Below are positions 8,815-16,842 of a DNA stretch of 64,000 nucleotides, piece after piece. Source of the DNA: CAVZBW01 sp963778465 (GTDB lineage: Bacteria; Actinomycetota; Acidimicrobiia; Acidimicrobiales; RAAP-2); contig CAVZUK010000002.1 in the NCBI GenBank assembly GCA_963778465.1, positions 310,001-374,000 on the forward strand, given 5' to 3'. The notes beneath the pieces are model-generated. The model was not told the DNA's origin. It ran no database searches and saw only the letters and a list, made by a program, of their open reading frames with translations. Every line of letters starts with the position of its first letter. The stretch's first letter is position 1. A program made the translations under genes and the position numbers.

Positions 8815-8830
8815 TCACTCGAACGAGTGA
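8815..8830. promoter_or_regulatory. Perfect inverted repeat, TetR-operator-like
   Basis: TCACTCG-AA-CGAGTGA has perfect 7-base arms with a two-base centre, the size and symmetry of a TetR operator. It lies about 90 bases upstream of the small gene at 8918 and just beyond the TetR remnant, so it may be the orphaned operator of that lost regulator. Confidence 0.5.
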
Positions 8831-8917
8831 CGCGCCCACCCCGGCAACGGCAGACGAGCGCGGCGTGCCCGCCCGCCGGGAGAATGGTGGCAATACGAAA
8901 CGGGAAAGGGAGAGACC

Positions 8918-9172
8918 ATGACCGCTGAGCACCCCGGAGAAGCGCCCCGGAGGATCCGGGGCGCCCCAGACGTGGTGGCCCCCACCAACCGGATCAACGT
9001 CGCCCTCCCCTTCTCCAAGATTCAGACGCTCGAGCCGAGCAAGGAGCTGGGGGAGTTGGCCGAGGTGGTTGCAGGGCTGGCCGCGATCCTCGAGGAGGTG
9101 GCGCCGGGCAAGGAGAGCAAGAAGCTCCACGACCACGCGAGACGGCTGGCGGGGCAGCTCCAAGAGGGCTGA
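8918..9172 (+). CDS. Small hypothetical protein
   Basis: An 84-residue soluble protein, not recognised. After a Pro/Arg-rich lead it becomes predominantly helical and charged (IQTLEPSKELGELAEVVAGL, GKESKKLHDHARRLAGQLQ). GGGAGAG precedes the ATG at a normal distance. Codon use is like that of neighbouring genes. It has no operon partner: an inverted repeat lies upstream, and the next gene is on the opposite strand with a convergent end. Confidence 0.55.
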   Translation: MTAEHPGEAPRRIRGAPDVVAPTNRINVALPFSKIQTLEPSKELGELAEVVAGLAAILEEVAPGKESKKLHDHARRLAGQLQEG

Positions 9173-9225
9173 GACGCACGGACGCCGACCGTGGGCGCCA
9201 ACTGTGGATAGTCGGCGTCGGTCCG

Positions 9226-10146
9226 TCAGGTGCGCGCCCCCAAGGGCTCAGCGGGCCGGGTCTGATCGCCCCGCAGACGTAGACCCAGACGCAGAGGCCG
9301 AGCGAGGTCGGAGTCGGCGTCGCGCAGGCCGAGGGTCCGGACGAGGCCGAATCTCTCCGCGTCGACGGTGCCGGGGCGCGCCGTGTGGACGACGAGGCGG
9401 ACCTCGCTGCCCTCGACGGTCAGGACGTCGCAGTCGACAGTGAGCCGACCGACCTCGGGATGGTCGATGGTCTTGCGGTCGCCGTGGTGTGCGGCGACGT
9501 CCCGGCGTTGCCAGGCCTCGGTGAACCGCGGGCTGACCCCGTGGAGGTCGTCGACGAGCTGGCGGACCCCGCAGTCGTCGGGGTAGCGGCCGGCGACGAT
9601 CCTGAGGTGGGCAACCATCGACCGCTCCCACGCCGCAGTCTGTTCCTCGGTCCTGACGACCCGCCCCTGTTGGCCGGAGAAGTGACGCCACAGCACGTTG
9701 CGGTCCCGCCCGGCGAGCGAGGCGGGCTCCCCCATGAGGGCCGCCCACGTGCGGTTGCAGGTGAGCATGGTCCAGGCGGGGTCGAAGACGCCCACCGCAA
9801 CGTCGTCGAGCCGCTCGAGGAGGCGACGCACGCTCGGTGTCAGGATGGCGACCAGACACGCCGGGCGGGGTGCCGTCTTCCCGGCCAGCCGGTACAGGTG
9901 GTCACGCTCCTGGTCGCTCAGGCGCAGTCCCCGCGCCAGACTGCCCAGGACCTCGACCGAGGGGTTGGTGGCCCTGCCCTGCTCCAGCCGGACGAGGTAG
10001 TCGACCGACAGGCCTGCGAGTCCCGCCAGCTCCTCCCGTCGTAGCCCGTTCGTCCGCCGCTGGCCGTGCGCCGGCAGGCCGCACGAGGCCGGAGTCACGC
10101 GGGAGCGCCACTCGCGGAGGCAGGACCCCAGCTCGTTGTCCGTCAC
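9226..10146 (-). CDS. Helix-turn-helix regulator with MmyB-like ligand-binding domain
   Basis: A 306-residue regulator. The N-terminal XRE domain has the family signature RRTNGLRREELAGLAGLSVDYLVRLEQGR (residues about 30-58). The rest is a PAS-like MmyB domain with characteristic motifs (FDPAWTMLTCNRTWAALMG, NVLWRHF, DDLHGVSPRFTEAWQRRDVAAH, HPEVGRLTVDCDVL). Members regulate adjacent short-chain dehydrogenases and bind fatty-acid-like ligands. GTG 10146 is chosen because GGAG lies eight bases upstream and the N-terminus then fits the family length. It is divergent from the SDR gene at 10265, its probable target. Confidence 0.9.
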   Translation of the reverse strand: MTDNELGSCLREWRSRVTPASCGLPAHGQRRTNGLRREELAGLAGLSVDYLVRLEQGRATNPSVEVLGSLARGLRLSDQERDHLYRLAGKTAPRPACLVAILTPSVRRLLERLDDVAVGVFDPAWTMLTCNRTWAALMGEPASLAGRDRNVLWRHFSGQQGRVVRTEEQTAAWERSMVAHLRIVAGRYPDDCGVRQLVDDLHGVSPRFTEAWQRRDVAAHHGDRKTIDHPEVGRLTVDCDVLTVEGSEVRLVVHTARPGTVDAERFGLVRTLGLRDADSDLARPLRLGLRLRGDQTRPAEPLGART

Positions 10147-10264
10147 GGCCACCGCTCCAGTGTGTCGCGCCGCCGCCTCCACCATGTCGCGTTGGGTGGT
10201 ACTGGCAGTCCTACCGACCGACCGGACCTGGTGGGGGCAGGGTCGCCCTGCGAGGGTGGACGCC

Positions 10265-10960
10265 ATGACCACGACGCTGATCACCGGATCCAACAAGGGG
10301 CTGGGACGGGAGACGGCCCGCCGGCTCGCCGCACTCGGCCACACCGTCTACCTGGGGGCGCGGGACCGGGAGCGGGGGGAGGAGGCGGCGCGTGCCGTCG
10401 GCGGCCGTTTCGTGGCGCTCGACGTGACCGACGAGGTTTCGGTCGCGGCGGCCGCAGCCGAGCTCCGGCAGCGCTCCGGCCGGCTGGACGTGCTGGTCAA
10501 CAACGCCGGGGTGCGCGGCGGCTCTCAGCCGGCAGTGGAAACCACCGCAGACGACCTGCTCGCCGTGTACCGGGTCAACGTCCTCGGCGTGGTCCGGGTC
10601 ACCCACGCCATGCTTCCACTGCTCGACGAGAGCGAGGCTCCGGTCATCGTCAACGTCTCGAGCGGGCTCGGGTCGTTGGCCGTCACCACGGACGCCGGGC
10701 GCTTCGAGTCGAGCTTCACCACGCTCGCCTACCCGTCGTCCAAGGCGGCCGTCAACATGCTCACCTCGCAGTACGCGAAGGCGCTGCCCCGCTACCGGGT
10801 CAACGCCGTGGATCCTGGGTACACGGCGACCGACCTCAACGACCATCGGGGCACCAAGACGGTGGAACAGGGTGCCGGGATCATCGTGGCCATGGCAACC
10901 ATCGGGCCGGACGAGCCGACGGGCACCTTCGTCGACGAGCAGGGCACGGTGCCGTGGTAG
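10265..10960 (+). CDS. SDR-family NAD(P)-dependent oxidoreductase
   Basis: A 231-residue classical short-chain dehydrogenase. The cofactor motif is TGSNKGLG (residues 7-14), followed by VTDEVSVAAAAAELRQRSGRLDVLVNNAG, catalytic Ser in VNVSSGLGS, and the Tyr-x-x-x-Lys pair in LAYPSSKAAVN. The C-terminus (GTFVDEQGTVPW) is that of carbonyl-reductase-like SDRs that often reduce small ketones or quinones using NADPH. The gene is divergent from an MmyB-like regulator, an arrangement that is common for this SDR type, so regulated expression is likely. Confidence 0.9.
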   Translation: MTTTLITGSNKGLGRETARRLAALGHTVYLGARDRERGEEAARAVGGRFVALDVTDEVSVAAAAAELRQRSGRLDVLVNNAGVRGGSQPAVETTADDLLAVYRVNVLGVVRVTHAMLPLLDESEAPVIVNVSSGLGSLAVTTDAGRFESSFTTLAYPSSKAAVNMLTSQYAKALPRYRVNAVDPGYTATDLNDHRGTKTVEQGAGIIVAMATIGPDEPTGTFVDEQGTVPW

Positions 10961-11011
10961 CGCGCCCCACGGTCGCGTGCGGGCGGCATCCCGCTAGTCT
11001 CGAATTTAGTT

Positions 11012-12505
11012 ATGTCATCACAAGTATCTGTCACGCCCGCCGGAGCGGGAGCCCCGGCCATTCACGAGCTCAGCCGGAACCGGCGGATCGGGATCCTCCT
11101 CATCTGCTCCATGAGCCTGCTGATCGTGGGGCTGGACGTCACCATCGTCAACGTCGCCCTCCCGTCGATCGGGCGCGAGCTGCACGCCACGGTGTCGGGG
11201 CTGCAGTGGACGGTCGACGCGTACACGCTGGTGCTCGCGAGCCTGCTCATGCTGTCGGGCTCGACGGCGGACCGGCTCGGGCGCCGGCGCACCTTCGTGA
11301 TCGGGCTCACGGTCTTCTCGGTGGGCTCCCTCCTGTGCAGCCTCGCCCCGAGCCTCGGCCTGCTCGTGGTGTTCCGGATGCTGCAGGCCGTCGGCGGCTC
11401 GATGCTCAACCCCGTGGCCATGTCGATCATCACCAACACCTTCACCGAGCCGCGAGAGCGTGCCCAGGCAGTGGGCGTATGGGGCGCCGTCGTCGGCATC
11501 TCGATGGCGCTCGGGCCCGTGGTGGGCGGGCTCCTCGTTTCGAGCGCAGGATGGCAGTCGATCTTCTGGATCAACATTCCCGTCGGGGTGGTCGCGATCG
11601 TCCTGGCCCTGCGCTACATCCCGGAGTCCAAGGCGCCGAGGGCACGGCGCTTCGACCTGGTCGGCCAGCTGCTGATGATCGCGTTCCTGGCCACCCTCAC
11701 CTACGGCATCATCGAGGCGCCGAGCCGAGGTTGGACCTCCCCGCAGATCCTCGTCGCCTTCGCCGTGGCGCTGGCGGCCCTCGTCGGCTTCCTCCTCTAC
11801 GAGCCGCGGCGTGAGGAGCCACTGATCGACCTGCGGTTCTTCCGGTCGATCCCCTTCGCGTCGGCCACGGTCACCGCGGTCGCGGCGTTCGCTGCGCTCG
11901 GCGGGTTCCTCTTCTTGAACACGCTCTACCTCCAGGAGGTGCGCGGTCTCTCGCCCCTGCGCGCCGGGCTCGATACCCTGCCGATGGCCATCATGACGAT
12001 GGTGGCATCGCCGCTGTCGGGCCGGATCGTCGGCCACCGCGGCGCGCGCCTGCCCCTCGTCGTCTCGGGGATCGCCCTGGCGTCGGCCTGCGCCATGCTG
12101 GTGGCCGTCGACGCGGTGACCCCCTTCACGTGGCTCTTCGCGGCCTACGTGGTCTTCGGCATCGGCTTCGGGCTGGTCAACGCACCCATCACCAACGCCG
12201 CGGTGTCGGGGATGCCCCGCGCCCAGGCGGGCGTCGCCTCCGCCGTCGCCTCGACCTCCCGGCAGGTCGGGCAGACTCTGGGCGTGGCCGTCGTCGGGGC
12301 ACTCGTCACGAGCCACCTCAGCGGCTCGGTGCACGCCGACCTGGCGTCGGCGAGCCACGCCGGCTGGTGGACCCTGGCGGGATGCGGCCTCGTGGTGCTG
12401 GTCCTCGGCCTCGTGTCCACCTCGCGGCGAGCCCGCGAGTCCGCCCGGCGCACGGCGGAACAGCTCAACCCCGAGGTCCTCCTGGAGCGGGAGCCGGCGC
12501 GTTGA
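11012..12505 (+). CDS. MFS drug exporter, EmrB/QacA (DHA2) type, 14 helices
   Basis: A 497-residue proton-driven exporter. ILLICSMSLLIVGLDVTIVNVALPSIGRELHA is the hallmark first helix with the D/T-V-N-V-A-L-P motif of the 14-helix family; motif A appears as GSTADRLGRRRTFVIG and motif C as GVWGAVVGISMALGPVVGG. Substrates are usually lipophilic drugs or dyes. TAGTCT (10995-11000) is a possible -10 only 11 bases before the ATG, so the transcript may be nearly leaderless. Its stop overlaps the TTG start of a MarR gene, which is the usual partner. Confidence 0.92.
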   Translation: MSSQVSVTPAGAGAPAIHELSRNRRIGILLICSMSLLIVGLDVTIVNVALPSIGRELHATVSGLQWTVDAYTLVLASLLMLSGSTADRLGRRRTFVIGLTVFSVGSLLCSLAPSLGLLVVFRMLQAVGGSMLNPVAMSIITNTFTEPRERAQAVGVWGAVVGISMALGPVVGGLLVSSAGWQSIFWINIPVGVVAIVLALRYIPESKAPRARRFDLVGQLLMIAFLATLTYGIIEAPSRGWTSPQILVAFAVALAALVGFLLYEPRREEPLIDLRFFRSIPFASATVTAVAAFAALGGFLFLNTLYLQEVRGLSPLRAGLDTLPMAIMTMVASPLSGRIVGHRGARLPLVVSGIALASACAMLVAVDAVTPFTWLFAAYVVFGIGFGLVNAPITNAAVSGMPRAQAGVASAVASTSRQVGQTLGVAVVGALVTSHLSGSVHADLASASHAGWWTLAGCGLVVLVLGLVSTSRRARESARRTAEQLNPEVLLEREPAR

Positions 12506-12975
12506 CGACCGAGGACGGCACCGGTGCGCGCCCCGTCCCCGCCACAGGGGTGGACGGCGTGCCGGACGACGCCCGTATCGCGTGGTCGATCTTTCGGGAC
12601 CTGGTACTCGACAACGAGTGCCGGCGGGAGGTCTCCGAGGCGGTCGGGCTCAGCTTCGGACGCGTCCGGGCGATCCGCCGGCTCGCCCGAACCCCGATGT
12701 CCATGGGAGAGCTCGCCGCTGCGCTGAGCACGGACGCCCCTTACGCCACCGTGATCGTCGACGACCTCGAGGCGCAGGGGCTCGTGCGCCGGCGGCGTCA
12801 CGAGGGCGACCGGCGGACCAAGGTCGTCGAGGTGACCGCCAAGGGCAAGCAGCTGGCTCGACGGGCCGAGGCGATCCTCGGTAGGCCCCCACCGGGGCTG
12901 GGCGCCCTCCCCGCCGAGGATCTCCAGGTCCTGCGGGCCATCCTCGAGAAGGTCGCCGCCGACCGGCCGCGCTGA
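12502..12975 (+). CDS. MarR-family regulator of the adjacent exporter
   Basis: A 157-residue winged-helix protein. DDARIAWSIFRDLVLDNECRREVSEAVGLSFGRVRAIRRL forms the N-terminal helices, MSMGELAAALSTDAPYATVIVDDLEAQGLVRRRRHEGDRRTK is the helix-turn-helix and wing, and VEVTAKGKQLARRAEAIL the dimer helix. The TTG start at 12502 overlaps the exporter stop codon, and GGAGCGGGAG lies upstream. This makes exporter and repressor one transcription unit, so the regulator should be made together with the pump. A later in-frame GTG is possible but would lose the coupling. Confidence 0.88.
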   Translation: MTTEDGTGARPVPATGVDGVPDDARIAWSIFRDLVLDNECRREVSEAVGLSFGRVRAIRRLARTPMSMGELAAALSTDAPYATVIVDDLEAQGLVRRRRHEGDRRTKVVEVTAKGKQLARRAEAILGRPPPGLGALPAEDLQVLRAILEKVAADRPR

Positions 12976-12986
12976 GCAGACGCGGG

Positions 12987-13781
12987 TCAGGGCCGGGACT
13001 GCCCTCCGTTGACCCGCCAGACGTTCCCGGTCGCCCAACGACCCGCGGGGGAGACGAGGAAGAGGGTCATGAGGGCCTGGTCCAGGGCCTCGCCGAGGAA
13101 GCCGAGCGGCGTCGTCGCCTTCATGGTCTCCTGGAAGGCCGCCTCCTGATCGGGGTCGATCTTGCCCTCCGCGTACCGGAAGGAGGCGAAGTTGGTCGGC
13201 GTCGCTCCGGGCGCGAGGGCGTTGACCCGGATTCCGAGGGGGCCCACCTCCGCGGCCAGGACCCTCGTCAGGAAGGCGACGCCCGACTTGCTCATGCCGT
13301 AGAGCGCCTGGGTCGGGAAGGGCGTGTCGATCACGGTCGAGGCGACGTTGACGATGCTGCCGGAACCCTGCGGGATCATGACGCCGAGGGCGGCCTGGCA
13401 TCCGAACAGGACCCCTTTGAGGTTGATCCCGATGAGCCGGTCGAAGTCGGCCTCGGAGGTCTCCATCACCGGCTTGGAGAAGCCGACACCCGCCACGTTG
13501 CAGATGATGTCCAGTCGACCGCTCCCGTTGACGGCGAGCTCGACCAGGGCGTCGACGTCCGCCCGCCGAGAGGTGTCGGCTCGACGCGCCACGGCCGAGC
13601 CCCCCTCCGCGGAGATGCTGGCCGCCACACGGGTGGCGCCCTCCTCGTCGATGTCACCGACGACGACCGCCGCTCCGGCCGCAGCCAACACCTGGGCGGT
13701 CGCCTCGCCGATGCCGCTCGCCGCCCCCGTGACGACCGCCGCCTGGCCGTCGAGGCGGAAGAGCTGGGGAAGGTCGATCAT
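12987..13781 (-). CDS. SDR-family oxidoreductase (FabG-like)
   Basis: A 264-residue dehydrogenase with TGAASGIGEATA (cofactor loop), VVVGDID (Asp, suggesting NAD preference), NVAGVGFSKP in place of the usual NNAG, catalytic Ser in VNVASTVIDTPF, and YGMSK as the Tyr/Lys pair. The C-terminus (ATGNVWRVNGGQSRP) is that of beta-oxidation or steroid-type SDRs. It lies directly downstream on the minus strand of an enoyl-CoA hydratase (46 bases apart), so both probably serve acyl-CoA or sterol degradation. It converges with the MarR gene at 12975. Confidence 0.9.
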   Translation of the reverse strand: MIDLPQLFRLDGQAAVVTGAASGIGEATAQVLAAAGAAVVVGDIDEEGATRVAASISAEGGSAVARRADTSRRADVDALVELAVNGSGRLDIICNVAGVGFSKPVMETSEADFDRLIGINLKGVLFGCQAALGVMIPQGSGSIVNVASTVIDTPFPTQALYGMSKSGVAFLTRVLAAEVGPLGIRVNALAPGATPTNFASFRYAEGKIDPDQEAAFQETMKATTPLGFLGEALDQALMTLFLVSPAGRWATGNVWRVNGGQSRP

Positions 13782-13827
13782 GGGGTGCTCCCTTCGGTTG
13801 CTTCGCGTTGCGTCAACGAGAGGCAGA

Positions 13828-14631
13828 TCATTGCAACGGGCGACCGGGACCGCCAGCCCCGGGCTGGCCGGGTGACCCGAGGTGACCGAGCTCCTCGGCC
13901 AGCCGGTGCGCCTCGGCCCGCTCCCGCTCGAGTGCGGTCCGGACCAGGTCGGTGCGGCCGGCGCGCAGCAACCGCTTTGCCGCGGCCACCGCCGCCCGCG
14001 GCTGGGCCGCCACGGCCTCCGCCAGCCCGAGCGCCTCTGCGAGCAGGATCTCTCGAGTGCAGGAGCGCAGGGCCAGGCCCATCGCGACGGCCTCCTCGGC
14101 GCCCACCCAGCGGGAGGTGTACAGCAGCTCGGCGGCGCGCTGGCCCCCGACCATCGCCGGCAGCAGGACGCTGCTCGCGGCCTCGGGCGCCGTGCCGAGA
14201 GTGGTGAACGGAAAGCGCAGCCGGGCGTCGTCGGACACGATAACGAGGTCGCAGTGCAGGAGGACCGTGGCTCCGAACCCGACCGCGGGACCGTGGACCG
14301 CGGCCAGGAGCGGCCTGCCGAGCGACGACAGTGCGGCGATGAGCTGGTCGAACGTCTCGGCCAGGGCCGCGCCCGCTTCGGGTCCCTCGCTCAGGGCGGC
14401 GAGATCGACGCCGCTCGAGAAGGCCGGCCCGGAGCCGCAGAGCAAGACCGCCCCGACGTCGGGGTCCCGGTCGGCCTCGGCCAGGAGCCGTGCGAGGAGC
14501 CGGTAGGAATCGGCGGTGAAGGCATTGCGTCGCCCGGGCCGATTCAGCGTGACGATCCGGACCTGGCCCTGGTCCTCGCACAGCACGGCATCCCCGGCCG
14601 GCGACACGGCGTCTTCGGCCGGGGGCGACAT
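13828..14631 (-). CDS. Enoyl-CoA hydratase/isomerase family protein
   Basis: A 267-residue crotonase. VRIVTLNRPGRRNAFTADSYRLL is the entry strand, GSGPAFSSGVDLAALSEG contains the first oxyanion-hole segment, and AAVHGPAVGFGATVLLHCDLVIVSDDARLRFPFTTLGTAPEAASSVLLP the second with the active-site turn. The sequence TAPEAASS replaces the classical catalytic Glu region of true hydratases (APEAASSYL in a second copy at 23047), so it resembles isomerase-like family members. ATG 14631 gives the standard family length. The substrate is not known. It precedes an SDR gene on the same strand. Confidence 0.88.
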   Translation of the reverse strand: MSPPAEDAVSPAGDAVLCEDQGQVRIVTLNRPGRRNAFTADSYRLLARLLAEADRDPDVGAVLLCGSGPAFSSGVDLAALSEGPEAGAALAETFDQLIAALSSLGRPLLAAVHGPAVGFGATVLLHCDLVIVSDDARLRFPFTTLGTAPEAASSVLLPAMVGGQRAAELLYTSRWVGAEEAVAMGLALRSCTREILLAEALGLAEAVAAQPRAAVAAAKRLLRAGRTDLVRTALERERAEAHRLAEELGHLGSPGQPGAGGPGRPLQ

Positions 14632-14683
14632 GGCCGCATCGTACGGTGAGGAGTGGTCCGTCGGGGCCCCGGTGGACCCGCCC

Positions 14684-15166
14684 TCAGAGGTCTCGCTCGT
14701 AGACGTACATGAGCGGGCCCTCGTCTCCGCGGGACCGGTTGGTGAAGCCGAGGCTCTCGTAGAGCTGCCGGGCGGCGCGGTCGGGCTCGTCGACGCCGAT
14801 GTCCATCGTGTCGGCGCCCCGTCGCCTGGCCTCACCGAGCGCCTCCTCCACGAGGGCGCGCCCCAGCCCCCGGCCTCGCCGGGAGGGCACCACGTAGAGC
14901 TCCGCCAGGTAGCACTCGAGGCCATCGGTCCACAGGGCCAGGCGGAAGCGGAGCACGGCCAGGCCGTGAGGGCCGTCGGGCCCGTCGTCGACGACGAGCA
15001 CCTCGGTGTCGCCGTGCTCGAGAAGCTGTCCCAGTCGGGCGGTCAGGACAGCCGGGGTGGGCGTGGGCTCTTCGAACTCCCGGTTGAAGTCGTGGAGCAG
15101 GCGTCCCGGCGCGCCGAGGTCCTCGGGGCCAGCACGCCGCACGCGGGGCGAGCCGAGATCCGTCAT
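14684..15166 (-). CDS. GNAT-family N-acetyltransferase
   Basis: A 160-residue acetyltransferase. The acetyl-CoA pyrophosphate loop is VVPSRRGRGLGRALVEEAL, preceded by the beta-4 strand ECYLAELYV and followed by MDIGVDEPDRAARQLYESLGF, the motif-B signature. It fits the small-molecule or protein GNAT branch; the acceptor is unknown. ATG 15166 is preferred because the RAGPEDLGA strand begins 10 residues later. It lies 52 bases upstream of an enoyl-CoA hydratase on the same strand, and next to a histidine-kinase remnant on the other side. Confidence 0.88.
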   Translation of the reverse strand: MTDLGSPRVRRAGPEDLGAPGRLLHDFNREFEEPTPTPAVLTARLGQLLEHGDTEVLVVDDGPDGPHGLAVLRFRLALWTDGLECYLAELYVVPSRRGRGLGRALVEEALGEARRRGADTMDIGVDEPDRAARQLYESLGFTNRSRGDEGPLMYVYERDL

Positions 15167-15189
15167 CGTGGCCACCGTACCGGTGGTGG

Positions 15190-15428
15190 ATGACGAGTTG
15201 CCGGGCACCTGCGAGCATGGTTCGCCAGCTGGTCGACAACCTGGTCTCCAACGCGCTCAAGTACGCCGGTCCCGGCGTGCGCCCAACGCCCGCGGTCAGC
15301 AGACGCAGGGCTCCGGGCTCGGTCTCGTCATTGCCCAGGCGGTGGCCGCCCTCCATCACGGCGCCATCACCGTGCAGAGCGAGGTGGGTCGGGGGTCGAG
15401 GTTCGCCGTCACCCTGTACGACCGCTGA
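15190..15428 (+). pseudogene. Decayed histidine kinase, C-terminal ATPase fragment
   Basis: Two parts of a HATPase domain are visible in two different frames. The N box, VRQLVDNLVSNALKYAG, begins near 15217. The G2 box and end of the domain, GSGLGLVIAQAVAALHHGAITVQSEVGRGSRFAVTLYDR, are read from about 15309 in another frame to the stop at 15426-15428. In a real kinase some 50 residues with the G1 box (DxGxGI) lie between them; here only about 40 bases do. The dimerisation and sensor domains are missing altogether. It is therefore a remnant with a 5' truncation, an internal deletion and a frameshift, and it cannot be active. Confidence 0.75.
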
Positions 15429-15504
15429 CGGATCGGGCGGAAGCGTCGCCCCCCCTACGAACGGGGCTTGCTCCTCCCCTTGGGGGAGGTCGGAGACTCA
15501 TGGG

Positions 15505-16326
15505 ATGGCCGACGCTCGAGGACCCCGGCGAGGACAGGTGGACGGACGAGAGGCGGAACGCCGCGCGTGGTACGAGGGCAAGCGAGTCCTGGTGACCGGC
15601 GGGACACGCGGGATCGGTGCCTCGGTCGTCGCCCGGATGGAAGCGTACGGTGCTCGGGTTCTCGCCGCCGCACGAGGGAGGCCGGGAGGCCGCGACGATC
15701 GGTCGGTCCGGGCGGACGTCTCCACGCTGGAGGGCTCCCGGGCCGTCGCCGACGCGGTCCGCGAGGTTCTCGGTGGGATCGACGTCATCGTGCATTGCGC
15801 GGGATCCTCGCTGGCCAAGCCCGGCGGCACCTTCGCCCTCGACGATGCGGACTGGATGGCCGCGCTGAGCCTGAACCTGCTCTCGGCCGTGCGACTCGAT
15901 CGCCTTCTCGTCCCGTCGATGACGGAGCAGGGCGAGGGGTCGGTCATCCACGTGTCCTCCCTGCAGTGGAAGCGTCCAAACCCGTCGTCCCCCGCCTACG
16001 GCCCGTCCAAGGCGGCACTCGTGTCCTACAGCAAGGTCCTCGCCACGGAGGTCGCTCCCTACGGCGTGCGCGTCAACACGGTGACGCCAGGGTTCATCGA
16101 AACGAGTGGCGCCGAGTCGAGGCTCGAGGGGATCACGCTCGCGGAAGGGGTCACCCGCGAGGAGGCGGTGCAGCTCCTCATCTCCGCCATCGGGGGTGTC
16201 CCCCTCGGACGTCCGGGCCTCCCCGACGAGGTCGCCCGGTTGGTCACGTTCCTCGCATCCGACGATGCCTCCTACCTGACCGGCGCCGAGTACGTCGTCG
16301 ACGGGGGCAACTGTCCGGTGATCTGA
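15505..16326 (+). CDS. SDR-family oxidoreductase
   Basis: A 273-residue dehydrogenase: GKRVLVTGGTRGIGASVVARM (cofactor loop), VADAVREVLGGIDVIVHCAGSS, Ser in IHVSSLQWKRPN, and AYGPSKAALVSYSKVLATEVAPYGVRVNTVTPGFIET containing the Tyr/Lys pair and the structural PG motif. The ending SDDASYLTGAEYVVDGGNCPVI is classical. The first 25 residues are a charged extension. Substrate unknown. It is a lone gene: upstream is a kinase remnant and downstream the SoxR-like gene ends convergently 29 bases away. Confidence 0.9.
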   Translation: MADARGPRRGQVDGREAERRAWYEGKRVLVTGGTRGIGASVVARMEAYGARVLAAARGRPGGRDDRSVRADVSTLEGSRAVADAVREVLGGIDVIVHCAGSSLAKPGGTFALDDADWMAALSLNLLSAVRLDRLLVPSMTEQGEGSVIHVSSLQWKRPNPSSPAYGPSKAALVSYSKVLATEVAPYGVRVNTVTPGFIETSGAESRLEGITLAEGVTREEAVQLLISAIGGVPLGRPGLPDEVARLVTFLASDDASYLTGAEYVVDGGNCPVI

Positions 16327-16355
16327 CCCGGCCCCCCGTCAGAGGTTGCGCCTCG

Positions 16356-16799
16356 TCAGAGGTTGCGCGGCCCCGGCCCCTGCTCGCCCAGGACGTCACC
16401 GGGATTGATGAGCTTGCAGAGTCCGAGGGAGAGGCAGCCGCAGCCGATGCACCCGGTCAGCCGGTCCCGCAGATGCTGCAGGCGTTGGATCCGGTCGTCG
16501 AGGTCGTCCCGCCACGCCGCCGACAGGCGCTCCCAGTCGCGCCGGCTCGGGGTCCGGCCGTCGGGCAGCCGGTCGAGCGCAGCCCGGATGCGTCGCAGGG
16601 AGATGCCCACGCTCTGCGACGCGCGGATGAAGGCCACCCGGCGGAGGACCTCTCGCGGGTAGCGGCGCTGGTTTCCCGTCGTCCGCCTGCTGTGGATCAG
16701 GCCCTCTGCCTCGTAGAAGTGCAGGGCCGAGACGCTGACGCCGCTGCGTTGCGCGACCTGGCCGACGGTGAGCTCGCCCGAGGGATGTGATCTGGACAT
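16356..16799 (-). CDS. soxR: SoxR-type redox-sensing MerR regulator with [2Fe-2S] cluster site
   Basis: A 147-residue MerR-family protein. LTVGQVAQRSGVSVSALHFYEAEGLI is the winged helix, RRYPREVLRRVAFIRASQSVGISLRRIRAAL the hinge, and C-terminally CIGCGCLSLGLC supplies the exact C-x2-C-x-C-x5-C set that holds the [2Fe-2S] cluster in SoxR. Redox-active compounds or superoxide oxidise the cluster and twist the promoter DNA into an active shape (established for SoxR). ATG 16799 gives the family length. The gene is divergent from a split-barrel protein across a promoter with a 19-bp spacer. In actinobacteria SoxR usually controls a few oxidoreductases, not a SoxS gene. Confidence 0.92.
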   Translation of the reverse strand: MSRSHPSGELTVGQVAQRSGVSVSALHFYEAEGLIHSRRTTGNQRRYPREVLRRVAFIRASQSVGISLRRIRAALDRLPDGRTPSRRDWERLSAAWRDDLDDRIQRLQHLRDRLTGCIGCGCLSLGLCKLINPGDVLGEQGPGPRNL

Positions 16800-16804
16800 G
16801 GGTC

Positions 16805-16835
16805 TTGACCTCAAGAATACCTGAGGTTCTAACGT
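16805..16835 (+). promoter_or_regulatory. SoxR-dependent promoter with 19-bp spacer and operator palindrome
   Basis: TTGACC (16805-16810) and TAACGT (16830-16835) are separated by 19 bases, the overlong spacer that MerR-family activators need. The spacer and -35 edge hold an interrupted palindrome at 16808-16827 whose outer arms are ACCTCA and TGAGGT, close to known SoxR boxes (CCTCAAG...). The predicted RNA start coincides with the ATG at 16843, so the target would be leaderless. Confidence 0.75.
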
Positions 16836-16842
16836 GGCACAC

